Positions 22,914-35,394 of a stretch of DNA of 64,000 nt are shown here, in pieces; positions within the stretch are counted from its first letter, which is position 1, and the number at the start of each line of letters is the position of its first letter. Made by a program: the position numbers and the translations under genes. Origin of the DNA: Augochlora pura (taxonomy: Eukaryota > Arthropoda > Insecta > Hymenoptera > Halictidae); assembly GCF_028453695.1 (NCBI RefSeq), contig NC_135776.1, forward strand, positions 4,836,001-4,900,000, read 5' to 3'. The notes below the pieces were generated by a model. The model did not search any database. It was given only the letters and a program-made list of their open reading frames with translations, and was not told the DNA's origin.

Positions 22914-24357
22914 ATAACGCCCCCGGCGCGCGCGTCGTACGCTCGCGGAAAAACCGGCGAAAAAATCGCCTGAACCGAGGAGACGACGATCGATTAAGCA
23001 TCCCGTCGATCGATTAAGCGGCCGTCGATACGATCCATAAATACCCGGTCGCGAATGCTCGATCCTCCATCAGTGTCATCCGGAATCGTTCGAATGATAA
23101 TGTCGCCGGGGAGAAGAAGAAGAAGAGAATCGAATTAACCTGGAAATATTTTTCTAGCATCGATTAATCGATGCCGCGCGATCGGCCCGGCGACAGTCGA
23201 TTTTTAAAGGTGGACTTAGATGAATACGACCCTCTCCGAGCGCCTACGGGAAGCCTCTCGAGGATCGTAAACTAGTTACTACCGTATTCACGGTGTCATC
23301 GCGGAAAACACCCTAAACACCTTATCTCATTTACAGCCTGCCGGAAAATCGGCTCCGGCCTCGCTGAAAACCGAATCGGCTCCGGCGTTTTCACTTTTAC
23401 TTTTCTTAGGCACTATGATACACCAGCTTTAAACAATTGTTTAATTACAAAAGAATTTCTCACAAAAATTACGAATTTTTATGGTATACTAGATTATCGA
23501 AAAATAATATCTATTTATTAAATTCTAGTTACTCTTATAAGGCAAGGGAGGTATAATCAAATTACTATTAATTATTACTAATTAACCAGCTATATATTTA
23601 ATTCCTTTAGAATAAAAAATTGTACAATATTGTAAACAATGCATATGCAAAGCTACTTACATCGATCACCACTCAGACTGACGAATTTAATAGAATTTAA
23701 ATGCCCACGTGTTTGATTAAAATTAACAAACAACGAACCCAACAAACCCGTATAAAATGTCAGTGCCTTGGAAAATATTGTTAAATAAATCACAAAGATC
23801 CACGGATCGTTCTGACAGAACGCCGAGGTTCCCACGATTGTTTCCGCTGCTCAGCGTGCCGAGTCGCGTCGATTTTATAAGCGGGAATGATTACGGCGTT
23901 AATAAATGATCGTCTCGCGATCGATCATCCGTCGACAGCTTCGTACGACGTTTCATCCAACGACATTGATATTCTCGTGTCGAGGATAGACAGCAGGCAC
24001 CGGGTTCGTCGGAGTTACGCCGCCGCGCGGTTAGCTAACCAGTCACTTATTAATTCGGCACGACCGGCTTCTGACAGGCCGGAATCGCGTGCAACCCCTT
24101 CTCCCCCTTAGTATTCATAAAGGTCAGCCTCGCAAGTGGCGGAACCATCGCGCACGTATCCGATCGGTTATGCACACAGGACACCTGTGCAAGATACTTG
24201 TCGGCGTTGCGGACAGGTGAGGACGGCCACGGTGCACCGGACACGGCACGATGGAAGCGCATAGGTCGACGCTAACTCAACCCCTGTTTTCTAAATTGCA
24301 GGATGCGACTGCATTTCTTTAACCACTTTGTCGGAAAATAGTTAATTGACTGTAAGG

Positions 24358-24690
24358 CTGTTTATTTTTAACAGTATTTGAAAAAGGAAACATTTTATTT
24401 GTTAGTCTAGAAATAAATCATGAGGCGCTGGAAAAATTGATTGGTTTAGTATTTTTAATTTTATATAGTTTGATATAATTTTGAAATACTAATTTATTCT
24501 TTATCTTGTTTAGAAAAAATTAGTTTATATTTAACAGTATTTAAAAAAGGAGACTTCTTATTTGTCAGTCAAGAAATAAATCAATTGGAACCCTGGAAAA
24601 ATTGACGGTTTTAGTATTTTTAATTTGATATAGTTTGATATAATTTTAAAGCTATATATTAATTTATTCTTTATCTCGTTTAATAAAAAT
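24358..24690. repeat. Tandem duplication, period about 163 bp
   Basis: Two diverged copies in AT-rich intron. Marker aacagtattt occurs at 24370 and 24533, and each copy carries aagaaataaatca-like and ggttttagtatttttaat-like stretches in the same order. Confidence 0.8.
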
Positions 24691-25280
24691 ACGAGTCGAT
24701 GTTAGTTTATATCTAAGACAGTTATCGGTTTATATAAATAATTTCAAGGGTGGAGGATTGATTTATTTCTTTTCGAGAACTTCGCCAATGTCTCACTGCG
24801 TAATTAATTGCACAGTACTGTGTATTAATTATAAAAAGCGGTTTCTCGTTAGGAAATTTTTGTGGCGATAATTTCGCGTTTCAGAAGAATTTTAGGTCAG
24901 CCTGGGTAGCGAGGAATCAGCGACCAAAATCGGATCGATCCACGTTCTTCCGTGGTTGGCCGGCCGGTTTCGCCGGGAAACGAGATTTTAATATTTAAAC
25001 CTCGCCGCGATACAATAAGTGTAATAAGCATAGAGGCGACCGTTGGCCGGCGCTACAGCACAAGAGACGGCTGAAATATTAATGCTGACATTTCGTTGGT
25101 TTTGCGGGGGTGGTTTTCGACCGCGCCGCGGCCGCAGAGAGCCGGCTCGCTCCCGATGGCTGCGGTTTCCGGGGAACCGGCATTTCCGTCGCGATATATT
25201 CTAATCGCGCTGAATTCGCAGTAAGTACGCGTTCCCTCGACTTTTCCATTTTTTTCGTCTGGCCGAGTCACGCCGGCCAC

Positions 25281-25330
25281 TTCTCTCTTTCTCATTCTCT
25301 TCTTCTTCTCTCTCTCTCTTTCTCTATCTT
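25281..25330. repeat. CT-rich tract
   Basis: 50 bp of CT/TTC repeats. Confidence 0.9.
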
Positions 25331-25611
25331 TCGCCGCGTTCCCTACCTTCGGCCGAGGAACCACCATGAATACCAGATGCGGCATCTGGATACATCTAGT
25401 TTGCGTGGAGCCGGCCCTCTCATCAATTTTTAAGAACCATCTTGTAATACGTATGCACCACCCTTGACCGGCCGATATGGAAACCGCGTTGCCAACCATC
25501 CCTCCCCCGACTACTATAGGGCTGGAAATCGTGCCGACACAACGGGCGTGAATAGCGATGGGGAATGAAACTCTGATTTTTCTCTCCGCGCCGATGATCC
25601 TGATAACACGA

Positions 25612-25925
25612 TTTTCGGAATTTTTTACAACGGAATCGAAAGGTGCATCGGTTTGACACTTTGCAGGTGTATTTGTCGATCTTTAAAGAATATACCACTA
25701 TTTTTTTTTAAATGAAAATTAGCAACCTTGTCGAAAGTTATAATACTGCAACTGTGACTATAAAAATTTGTATAAATTGGACCATTTCTAGTGGTCATAA
25801 GGTAGTTCAAATTTTGGAAATTTTTACGTCGAAACCGGGAGGTGTATCAATTTGACACTCTGCAGGTATATTTACCAATCTCTATAGAATGCAAAAGTAT
25901 TTTTTTTATCAAAAATTAGCAGTCG
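25612..25925. repeat. Tandem repeat family A, locus 1 (period about 199 bp)
   Basis: Two partial copies. Marker tttgacactttgcagg at about 25652 recurs as tttgacactctgcagg at 25851. Each is followed by a bases-rich stretch ending in a T run and aaaattagca. Homologous to locus 2 at 28545. Confidence 0.8.
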
Positions 25926-26274
25926 CGTCTGAACTGAAAATCAACCCTAAGCTGTTTTCGCGAGAAGAATTCGCAAGGATCCGTCAAACGATTCCAAGAA
26001 AGCGAAATCTTAATCCCAGAAAGAACGGCTCGGAAACCCCGGGATAGGTTCGGACCGGGAGCAGACCTTTTGCGGGGGATTGGAAGAGAGGTGGTGCGCA
26101 GCGAAAGGGTGGAAGAAAACGCAGCCGCTGGAAACAGCGTTCTTGCACGTGAGCCGAGACTTTTTCCAATTACAAACGGCGCCATTCGCGGGCCGGCAGC
26201 GGCGTCGGCTGCCGGCGATTATTTTTAAAACAAGAATATTCCCTTCCGGCTCGAGACATAATGAGCGTGGGTGG

Positions 26275-26334
26275 GAGAGAGAGAGAGAGAGAGAGAGAGA
26301 AGGAGAGAGAGAGGGAGAGGGAGGCGAGGAGGAG
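26275..26334. repeat. GA-rich microsatellite
   Basis: 60 bp of GA with later GGA interruptions in a GC-rich block. Confidence 0.95.
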
Positions 26335-26892
26335 GCACACGGTCGGAGGGCGCGATAATGGCGGCCGTTATGAAGAAATCAACCCACCCCCGCAACGCCG
26401 CCGCTGGCCGCCCCTCTGCCCACTTGATCTTACGTCTCCATGGCGACCGCCTTGTCCAACGAGCCCCTGCCCCCTGCGGACCGTAAGGGGTGGCTGCGAG
26501 CATTCTCTCTTATTATCAGCCTCGCTCCACCCGCGAAAGGGTTGCAACCCTCGATTTCTACGCGTCCAATGACTCCGGTGGCTGTCGAGCAGAGGAAGCT
26601 GTCGCTATGTTTTCGAACTTTACTGCATCGATTATTCTGTCCTTGAGGGCGCGAGGGAGGATTTTAATTTTAAATTAATTGTCCCGTACTTAAATGTTCA
26701 CATATTTATGCTATAGTCCGTGCATGTTTATTGGGGAAGTTTTTAAAATTACTAGATGTATGGTTGTAGATTTTTTAGTAGATTGAAGATTAAATTGTGT
26801 TTATCGATTGTTAATTATTGTGAGAATTTGTGGCACTAAAAATTGCTTGCATCAGTTGCAAATGATATGAGATAATTAACGTAGTGATGTAG

Positions 26893-27104
26893 TTAACCCT
26901 TTACAATCGTATATCAAGTCTCAGCCATTGAAACTATTTCTTTCTTTCCTCCATTTTTATATAAAATTAAAAGATATTATCGTGTCACACATATCTAATA
27001 AATTCTGTTTTATTATCATTTATTACCACTTGTTTGTTCAATGAAAATTAATTTCGACCATCATGACACCTTTGTATAAAATTAATATCACCGTAAAGGG
27101 TTAA
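26893..27104. mobile_element. piggyBac-like non-autonomous element, copy 2
   Basis: A 212-bp AT-rich segment flanked by TTAA (26893-26896 and 27101-27104), ends CCCTTTACAATCG and its inverted partner ending ccgtaaaggg. The size, ends and interior match the copy at 3353. It has no open frame of note. It is a MITE mobilised, when active, by a transposase from elsewhere. Confidence 0.75.
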
Positions 27105-28169
27105 ATTTTTCTTACACATCCACCGATTCAACCGCCTCTCGTGTTATTTTCGAAGAATAATCATCGTCATAATACGAAATTAAAATTAAAATTAATTCAG
27201 TATATTTATTAATAAGATATCGAGTTCTAATAAAGAAAATAATATTCTAGAATATCCATATTAACATAGACAAGGTAACAAAATAATCGAACAACAGAGT
27301 AACACACCTTTAAAAATGATTAAAAAGTGAAACAATCTACATCGCTCTTGTCTACCATAATTTAACTTAACAATTTTCTATTTTGCACAGAAATCAATAA
27401 TGCAGCGATTAAATAGCTGCAACAAACGTAACCAAACAATTGCAACAAACATAACCAAACAACAGCTCCATTATCCGAACACCGGAGCGCTCCGATACGA
27501 AACTCGCATCGAGAACGAGATTCTCCCGGGTAACAAAGGGGTCGAAAGATCGGTCCGAGAGTCGTCATCCTTACCGAGGGAACCTTTTTCACCTGCACCC
27601 CGTTGCAGAACGATCTTCTGGCCAGCTTGGCCTCGATAATTTCGAGGCATAAAGGCTAACCAGATCGTTCCCGTCGGCCCGGGGTTTCCAGGAATCGGCG
27701 ATGTTCCGCGCGGGGACCGTAACGAGGATAATACGATCGCGCAAAAACGCACCCGGCCCGCGTTCCGTCCAATTAGACTTCTCTCGGTGGCGCGCGTACG
27801 CGCCCGAAAGGCGTCGAGGATCGATCGATCATCGGGGACCCCGAGCCTCCGATAATCGTTCTCGAAACGCTTAATCCGGAAACTGACGGATTCCGAAATA
27901 ATTGCTCGCGGGCCGTCGTGATTATTCGGGGGTTCGGGGACGTTTCGAAGGCTCGAGGGTGCAGGGGGGTGCGACGAGCGGAGCGTCTACCTATATACAT
28001 CGGTGGACACAGTCGAAGGGAAAAATAGTCGCCGGAGGAATTATTTGAAATTGATGAGGGGGAAGGGTTGTCGAGGTCGCGTGCCGCGCATCCGATGCAT
28101 AAAAGAGCCACCCCTTTATTGGTTTCCGTTCGGGGATCCGCGTCGTCGACGCCCAGAGATCTACAACCC

Positions 28170-28198
28170 CTTCTTCTTCTTCTTCTGCTGCTGCTGCT
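28170..28198. repeat. (TTC)5(TGC)4 trinucleotide run
   Basis: Short compound trinucleotide repeat in a GC-rich block; no convincing exon around it. Confidence 0.85.
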
Positions 28199-28544
28199 CG
28201 AGGGCCAGCGTTGGCTCGTGGCAATTCAAAAATGGCATCGTAATTTACCGGCTGAGGCGACGTGCTGGCCATCGCGTCGAGAAATGAAGTGCTCTGCAGT
28301 TATGGTGGACGCCAGAGGTGATTCGACGTGTCGAATTGCTGGACGGTTTCATGCGATTTTTAGTTCGTTTGCATCGATGGGTCCGCTAGAATTCTCGTGG
28401 GCTTTTGGGGAAATGCTTTCCTGATCAAGTTATCTTTGTTGGAGGGAATATTTCTCTATTTTTGTTGAAGTGATCTGATAATCGTGTACCAAGTTGCAAT
28501 GATGCAACTGTGATACCCTAATGTTTAAAGTAGTTTGGATGCTA

Positions 28545-29030
28545 CAGGGTGGAACGATTATTGAATTTTTTTACATTGAAATTAAAAAGCATATTGACTT
28601 GTAACTTCCTCGATATGTTTACTAATCTTCGAAGAAAGTTACTGAATATTTTCCATTCAAAATTAACAACCCTAACCACGACCATAAACCCTCTACAAAT
28701 CGAACCATTTATAAAGCGTCCACGAGATAGAACAAATCTTGGAATTTTTTACATCGAAACTATTAAGTGTATCAACTTGAAACTTTGCAGATATACTTGT
28801 CAATCTCTAAAGAATATAAAAATATTTTTTTCACCCCAAATTACCAACTGTGCCTAAAGTTACAGCACCGCAAAGACGACCATAAAGCCTCTATAAATTG
28901 TACCATTTTTAGCATATCCACCGACTTCGAACTTTCGCAATTTTTTACACGAAAACTAAACAGTGAATATACTTGAAATTTTCTGGGTACATTCATCGAT
29001 CTTCCAAGAATGCAAAAATATTTTTCCCGA
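28545..29030. repeat. Tandem repeat family A, locus 2 (period about 180-195 bp)
   Basis: About two and a half to three copies, with markers gacttgtaacttcc, cttgaaactttgcag and acttgaaattttctg at about 28595, 28776 and 28971. The middle copy matches the units at 25612-25925, showing one family at two sites 3 kb apart. Confidence 0.8.
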
Positions 29031-29265
29031 TTCTTGCGACGCGGTCGCCGGCGAGAAAATCGCGAGGCAGCGAGTTAATCGCTCGCGATTCGTGACGGGC
29101 GGGCCGCGAGGACGTTCCCGTGTCCATTCTTCTCTCCGTCGCTCGTCTCAATTGCTCCCGGTCGAGGCGTTTTCCTGACGAATAAGTCGACTCCATTACC
29201 TTCGCCGCGTGAAGCACTTACGTCCACCACCGGCCGGCCGCGCGCAGCAGCCCCGCGTCCTAACC

Positions 29266-29269
<4 letters not shown>

Positions 29270-29301
<32 letters not shown>
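29270..29301. repeat. (GA)16 microsatellite
   Basis: Perfect GA run in a CpG-rich block. Confidence 0.95.
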
Positions 29302-29304
<3 letters not shown>

Positions 29305-30415
29305 CGGAAAGCCACCCCCTCGGGCGAAACGTCCGCGTACGCGTCCCTACGAGGCCGTTAATGGCCCCTCGTTCTCCTCTACGTGCGGCGAAACGTCCTC
29401 CCGGCTACGACCCGGCGTACGTGTCTGCACAGTTTCACGGTAATTCGAACGAAAATACCGTAATAAGGTACGTGCGAAGCGCGACGGGACCCGTCGCCGA
29501 CCCGCGCGCGCGACCCGATTCCGACGCGATCCGTCCGCCCTTTCCGAGCGATTTGCGGGCCCGGTCTCACGCCCAGACATCCTCTGATTAACGAGCTTTT
29601 GATTGGGACCCGTCGCGCTTCTATGCAAAAATTAACCCGCCGCGCTCCGCCAACAATGTGGCGCAGTTCGCTGCGAGAAATTCCTGGCCCATTGTCTTTC
29701 ATAAATGCTGCATCGTCGTGAGTCAATTCGAGAGGAGTCGGTTCCTGACCCGGCTAAGCGATTGCGGGGTCTAGGTGGACCCGGATGCGCGTGTTGGGAA
29801 GGACACTGCACTGTATGCACTGTATGGTGCGACGTGTTGTACAGATTGCGAATTTTATGCGTTTTATATAGCTTATATTGTTTTATCGTCTTTAAGTGAT
29901 TAGAAGGGGACTTATTTCTGTTTAATTTGTGGTGGTTGTAATTTATGTATTATAATTTTGTATTTTATATAAATATCTGCAAAGTGTCAGTGATACAGTA
30001 ATACTTTTTATTAGAATTCTTTAGCTAAAAAGAGAATAGGAAAATGAAGGAGCAGTGACGCTTGACTATACTGTAGATGCCAATAGATGCATTTCCAAGT
30101 CAAACTTAATAACTAATAATTAAACCGCGAATTTGATGCATTATGACAAATTGAGTGGTTGAAATATGAAACTATAAAACCGCAAACAAAATTCGCCAAT
30201 ATTATTACACCAATTTCAATTTATATATTATAATACGATCATAAAATTCGCGGTCCACTAATAAGAAATCTATTAGAACGAAGCCGCTAAACAAACATAA
30301 ACCGACTTCTTAAAACGAAAGCTGCCAAGAAGTCGCTGCCAAGAGCAAGATGCTCGCTAGTCGAAGCGAAAATGATTTCCAGAGAGCGTCCGATAAATTC
30401 GATCGGGCCCGGTTC

Positions 30416-30476
30416 GATTAATTAATCGGGTTTCCGGCGTGTACCGGTGCAAATGAAATATTCATCGAATGCAAAT
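30416..30476. promoter_or_regulatory. Candidate homeodomain/POU site cluster
   Basis: Within 61 bp there is a palindromic homeodomain site gattaattaatc (30416-30427), a near-octamer GTGCAAAT (30447-30454) and a perfect octamer ATGCAAAT (30469-30476). POU class II factors bind ATGCAAAT, so this could be an autoregulatory element. It is inferred from motif spacing only; single perfect octamers elsewhere in the window (39774, 48977 as complement, 57732) are about what chance allows. Confidence 0.25.
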
Positions 30477-30578
30477 GCCGTGGGGTCGCGTGTATAATCC
30501 ATTAAAAAATAATAACGACAGAAATTCGCCTTAATTGGCACAATAGCCGTGCCGCCGACATGCCGCCGGTCCCTCCGA

Positions 30579-30613
30579 CTCTCTCTCTCTCTCTCTCTCG
30601 CTCGCTCTCTCTC
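30579..30613. repeat. CT microsatellite
   Basis: (CT)10 followed by CGCTCGCTCTCTC. Confidence 0.92.
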
Positions 30614-31899
30614 CGTAGTCCTGACAATTAACCACGACCGACGATGCCCAGCCGGAGAGAGATCCTGTGTGCGTTACAAGGCGGTGTTTGCTGGCTGACG
30701 CTCATAATTACGCGGTAATTAGAGAGGTTTGTCGGCAATCAACATCTCGAATATCACCGCGCGTCGCGTCGCGTCGCTGCGACGTCGCCGTCGTTCCCGG
30801 TCTATCGGCCAATATCCTCACGATCCTGTCGTCGATCCTACGGGGATCCTACACGCGAGAACTCGACGTCGCTGTCTCCCCGCTGCGTGCTTTATGGTCG
30901 GATTCTAATTCGATCGCCGCCGTGGAAATTTAATCAATCGAATTATGCGATCGCGACTGCCACCTCGATTGATTTAAACGACATTCTCGTGCGAGCGGTT
31001 GCTATAACTGGCTCGGTTTCTCGATTAGGCTATGTGGGGAATTTGGGGATGATGACGGAAAAAGATGCATGCAACGTTGCGTCCGATTATTGACATTAAT
31101 GGTGAAAATAGAATAAATAGAATAAGTTGAAATTAATGAAGTTATATTACTAGTTGGTCCTTATATTTTTGCTATTTTTAATTTTATTACCAATGCGTTA
31201 TATTGTAATGATTAACAGAAATTAATGCGGTAATATTTCTAGTCTCTTTTAGTATTCGAATCGAATACTTAGTCAAGAGCAGAATTCAGAATAAACAGCT
31301 ATAATGTAATACTTGTCAGTCTTCAGCCTTCATATTTGAAATATTTTTATCATATTTACAATGATTTTTACAACTCGCTTGGACAATCTTCATTTTGCAT
31401 ACTTGCATAATTGTCCATTACTCCGCTCAATATCCCGCGTCACGGGAGTAAGATAATCGTCCTCGCCGAAACTCGAAGCACGGCGGAATCGATTCCGTTC
31501 GGGAGCCGCCCCACCGGGATATAATTTCCCCGGCGCAAAAAGTTTCTAATGATGGAAAATCTAATATATATCGCTCGGAGGCAGCCAGCCGCGGCCCGGC
31601 CGGGGTCTGTACGAGCAGCTTTTCTTGTAATTAAGTTATAACTAAGGACGCCGGGGCGAGAGAGGCGAAAGAAAGGCGAGGATACGATTCGTCGGTGGCC
31701 TGTGCGCGCGCGGTAGAAAGGGGGGGGGGAGGGGAGGAGGGGAAGCAGCGCGGGGGGTGGAGCGAGGATCCTCGCAAGAGTGGAAAACAATAAGAGGGCT
31801 CCGCTAATCCGGACGATATATTATATCCAACGAGAGTGCTTCTGGCACTGCCTGGCCAGCTGTATATATACAGAGAACGAGAGAGAATGGGAGAGGAAA

Positions 31900-31931
31900 G
31901 GAGAGAGAGAGAGAGAGAGAGAGAAGAGAAG
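31900..31931. repeat. GA microsatellite
   Basis: GA run continuing into purine-rich sequence to about 31960. Confidence 0.92.
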
Positions 31932-32154
31932 AGGAAGCGAGGAGGAACGGAAAGAGCAACAAGACATAAGGACATAGTTTCCGGTGGATACGCGTGTTCG
32001 CTTGACGCGCCTTCTTATAGGAACTGTGCACCTATTGCGTCGCCGGTGCGGCGATTCAACGAGGAAATAGTAACGATTTAGTATGGCGTTGAAATTTTTT
32101 TATGGCGTCAACTGCGGCTGCGTTTCACCCCGTGTCGCGTCGAAGTAAGACTTT

Positions 32155-32640
32155 GATATTTTTTTTCCAGAGGAAATGAAGGGAACGATGGACAATAACT
32201 TTTATAGAAATATTTAACAAGGTTTCTAGAGTAGCGTAACATTTTTTAATGTGATTGTTAATAAAAATTTCGTTAGAAATAATTATTGTACAAGTTAGAG
32301 GTAAGCGTTGCTTCATAATTCAAAAGAGTGGAACTTTACGAATTATTCCTGACAAAATGAAAAAAGCGATCGATACTAACTTTTGCATAAATGGTTAACA
32401 AGGTTTCTAGAAGAGCATAACATTTTTTAATATGATTTTTAATCAAAGTTTCCTTAGAAACAATTATTATCATGTTAGGGGATGTTTTGCTCCATAAATG
32501 AAAAGGAGTGGACCTTTACGAATTTTTCTCGAAGAAGAAAAAAGAACAACGAACTCCATATTTTTTACACACGTTCGACAATGTTCTTAGATCATAATTA
32601 AATTTTTTCGTTTCATTATTAATGACAAGAAGAACTCAAT
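32155..32640. repeat. Tandem repeat, period about 181 bp, three copies
   Basis: The marker aacaaggtttctag occurs at 32216 and 32397, with a diverged third copy near 32577. Each copy is followed by cataacattttttaat-like and later gtggaactttacgaatt-like stretches. AT-rich and non-coding. Confidence 0.8.
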
Positions 32641-33159
32641 TAAAAAAATTCTACCGCGAGACCATCAGAATCGCATCAAGCCAATTTTCCGGGGACTTCG
32701 GCGTATTACGGGCCAATAAAATGTTGCCGTCGAAATGTATAACGCACGGTTGAACAAAGAGTCGAGACAGATCGAAGCCGATACCATTAATTCCCCTAGC
32801 GGGCTCGAATAAAGTTGAACCACGACAATTATCGTAGCGTGCAAATATCGATAACACGCCGGGCCGTGGCTCGGGAAGCGGGGGAAACCGAAGAAGGAAC
32901 GAAGGTAACGCCGGTTGGATTGGGTGCCTCGTAACGAACAACTCAATTGCGCGAAATCGAGTTAGGTTGCCAGCGCCGGCCGAGATGTAATTAATTAATT
33001 CGAGCGCCATTTTGCTACTGACGGCCGAACGAGAAATATTATTGCTGCCGGTTGAAATCGCTCCGGAATCATCCCTCGCTGTTCTTTCCAGCTTCGTGCA
33101 ATTTTTATTTACAAAATTAGCAGCTTTGCGGCGCAATTTATTTGTCAAATTTTATTTAT

Positions 33160-33410
33160 AATAATTCTATAGTGTTAGTATAATATTCTAGTGCGTTCAA
33201 TTCTATTATAATAATTATATAGCATTTAGTATATTAAATTCTGTCGTGGTAGTTGTACCATATTTCTATCATAATTTTATGATATTTTGCTGTATTAAAT
33301 TCTTTTACTATAATTGCGTAATATTTAGTATATTAAATTCTGATATTATAACTCTATATTACTTCTACAATATTTCCATAATGTTCAGCTATATTAAATG
33401 TCATAATAAT
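33160..33410. repeat. AT-rich degenerate tandem repeat
   Basis: Repeated units of about 35-40 bp beginning aattct and ending tagtatatta. Confidence 0.6.
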
Positions 33411-34436
33411 TCTACGAAATTCATGAAAAATACAGCAACAGATTAATTACTTCCATCATTGTCCATTTTATATCTTACACCAAGCATTAATTATTTAACA
33501 AATAAATACGTTAGAGGTGACGAAATTCTCCAAAGGCAAAGTAATTTAGCAAATAGATGATAATAAAAATAAATTTCTCTGATGGTCCATAATTTTTTTA
33601 ATAGTCATGGGAAAACTGGTGGTCGAAGAACTCTTTGTACCGGATGATCGTCTCAGCGATACGGTGTTCAGAGAGTGATGAGGCTTTCCGAATGAATAGC
33701 GAGGGTGTACCGCCGTGAAGATAGCCAAGATAAACAGCATTTTTTCCGGGTTCATTTCGCTACAAATTTGTAACAAACTCCACCGGGGATCGTGCACGCC
33801 ACGAGGAGGAAGGAGGTGGAGGAGGGCTACGTGTTCGCTTAACGAGGAATTCAAGTCATAACGCTTAATTAAGGTACTGTACCGAAGTAAGGCCCGCATC
33901 GAGGGAAAAGGGGGAGGAGGGCGCGCGAGGGAAGGTATGAGGGCCATTGGGCCCCCCGGTCGTGACCAACCCAGAAGCAGGAACGCGGTCAGATCGGCTG
34001 ATAACGATCTGATAAGGTGCCCTCCCAAGATTACGAGCAGAGTTTCGTTCCGCGACGCTACGGGGCAGGCCAGTTTTTCAGCGGCCGGTTTAATTAGATT
34101 TTCCGTGGGATTTATCGACACGTGGCCTCCGCCGCCACCCCCTCCCCCCCTACTCCATTATTCTCGAAAATTACCGGGTCGCTGGACCCTGCGAACTCTC
34201 GCATCAATTTCCTGAACCGGAATGTTCTTTTCGTTTTAATAACGGAGATATTCTTATCCATTTTTCGCTATTTCTTTGTAATTATTTTTAGAATTTGTTT
34301 TTACTGTAAATATGTGATTAGGGCAGGGGTATATGTTAGGAATAAAGACAGTAATATTTTTAGTTCAATTATTATATATTGAGGTTCAATGCATGAGTTA
34401 TTTTATTTATAAATGAGGAAGAGAAAATATTGGTAT

Positions 34437-34652
34437 TTCAAGAATTTTATTTTTTATGGATTTCATGTTTCAGGCATTTTATATTTAAGTAATTTTATAT
34501 TTGAGGAATTTTGTATTTAAGGAATTCTATATCCAAAAAATTTTATATTGAAAGAATTTATATTTAAAAAATTTTATGTTAAAAAAATCTAATATTCAAA
34601 GAATTTTATATTCAGTGAATTTATATTCAAAGAATTTTATATCTAAAGACTT
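34437..34652. repeat. AT-rich tandem repeat, unit about 20 bp
   Basis: About ten units such as atttaaggaattttatattc; decayed and A/T only apart from occasional G. Confidence 0.75.
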
Positions 34653-35294
34653 GTTATATTTATACATATAACAACGATATACATATACAATTACTATGCA
34701 ACTTATGCGAATTGCATGATAGATCATTGAAATGTCAATAAAAGACCATCGAACTAGATCGAATTCGCTCCTCAGTGCAATTTTCGCAAGTTCCACGGTT
34801 ATCGCAGTTTTCGCGGATTTGTGGGACACCGGTGCATCGTTGTTTTTTTTTTCGTGACCACCCCGCCGCGGAAAAATCGATGAGGGTCTCGAGAAATCCG
34901 GCCATAATGCAAAGCGTGACTGACATTCGACTTCTTGCGGTCTAATCCTATTAAACTATCATTATAAGCCTCGGGATGGGAAACACCGCAAGTGCTCGCC
35001 GATATTTCATTAAAATTTATGAATTATTAGTCCAATTAGCATACGAGGATTGCGGTCGTCTGTATCGCGACAGAACGGATCGTATCGTGTGCATAAGGGT
35101 GGAAACGAGAGGGGGAGGGGGGGCTGGGAAATTTTCGAGAAGATACAACGAGATGGAAGAGGGATGAGAGAGAGTGGTGTTCGAGTGCGTTCGAGGATAA
35201 TCTGGAGCGTATGGGGTGAGCAGAGACTGAAGCAGCTACAAACGTACAGGGGTGGGGACTTTAAAATGGCGGGACACCCCTACTCGACCTAAAA

Positions 35295-35394
35295 NNNNNN
35301 NNNNNNNNNNNNNNNNNNNNNNNNNNNNNNNNNNNNNNNNNNNNNNNNNNNNNNNNNNNNNNNNNNNNNNNNNNNNNNNNNNNNNNNNNNNNNN
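35295..35394. other. Assembly gap (100 N)
   Basis: Exactly 100 undetermined bases inside the giant intron. Sequence on both sides is GC-rich and non-coding as far as I can see. Confidence 0.99.

Larger units (their letters stand above)
22914..35294. other. Giant intron segment 3: between the two assembly gaps
   Basis: Contains GC-rich blocks (22914-23400, 23830-24280, 24880-25600, 25920-26650, 27440-28430, 29020-29800, 30320-31060, 31400-32140, 32660-33130, 33600-34240, 34760-35290). The AT-rich stretches between them carry most of the long-period tandem repeats (24358, 25612, 28545, 32155) and a complete piggyBac-like element (26893). The largest open frame (34121-33546, minus, 191 codons) has no recognisable domain and is low-complexity in part. 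Confidence 0.6.

Noticed and set aside
33546..34121. 191-codon minus-strand open frame, the second longest in the window
   Set aside because: It contains no recognisable domain, codon use is unlike the nub exons, part is Pro/simple sequence, and a shorter frame on the other strand overlaps it. It is likely chance in GC-rich intron DNA.
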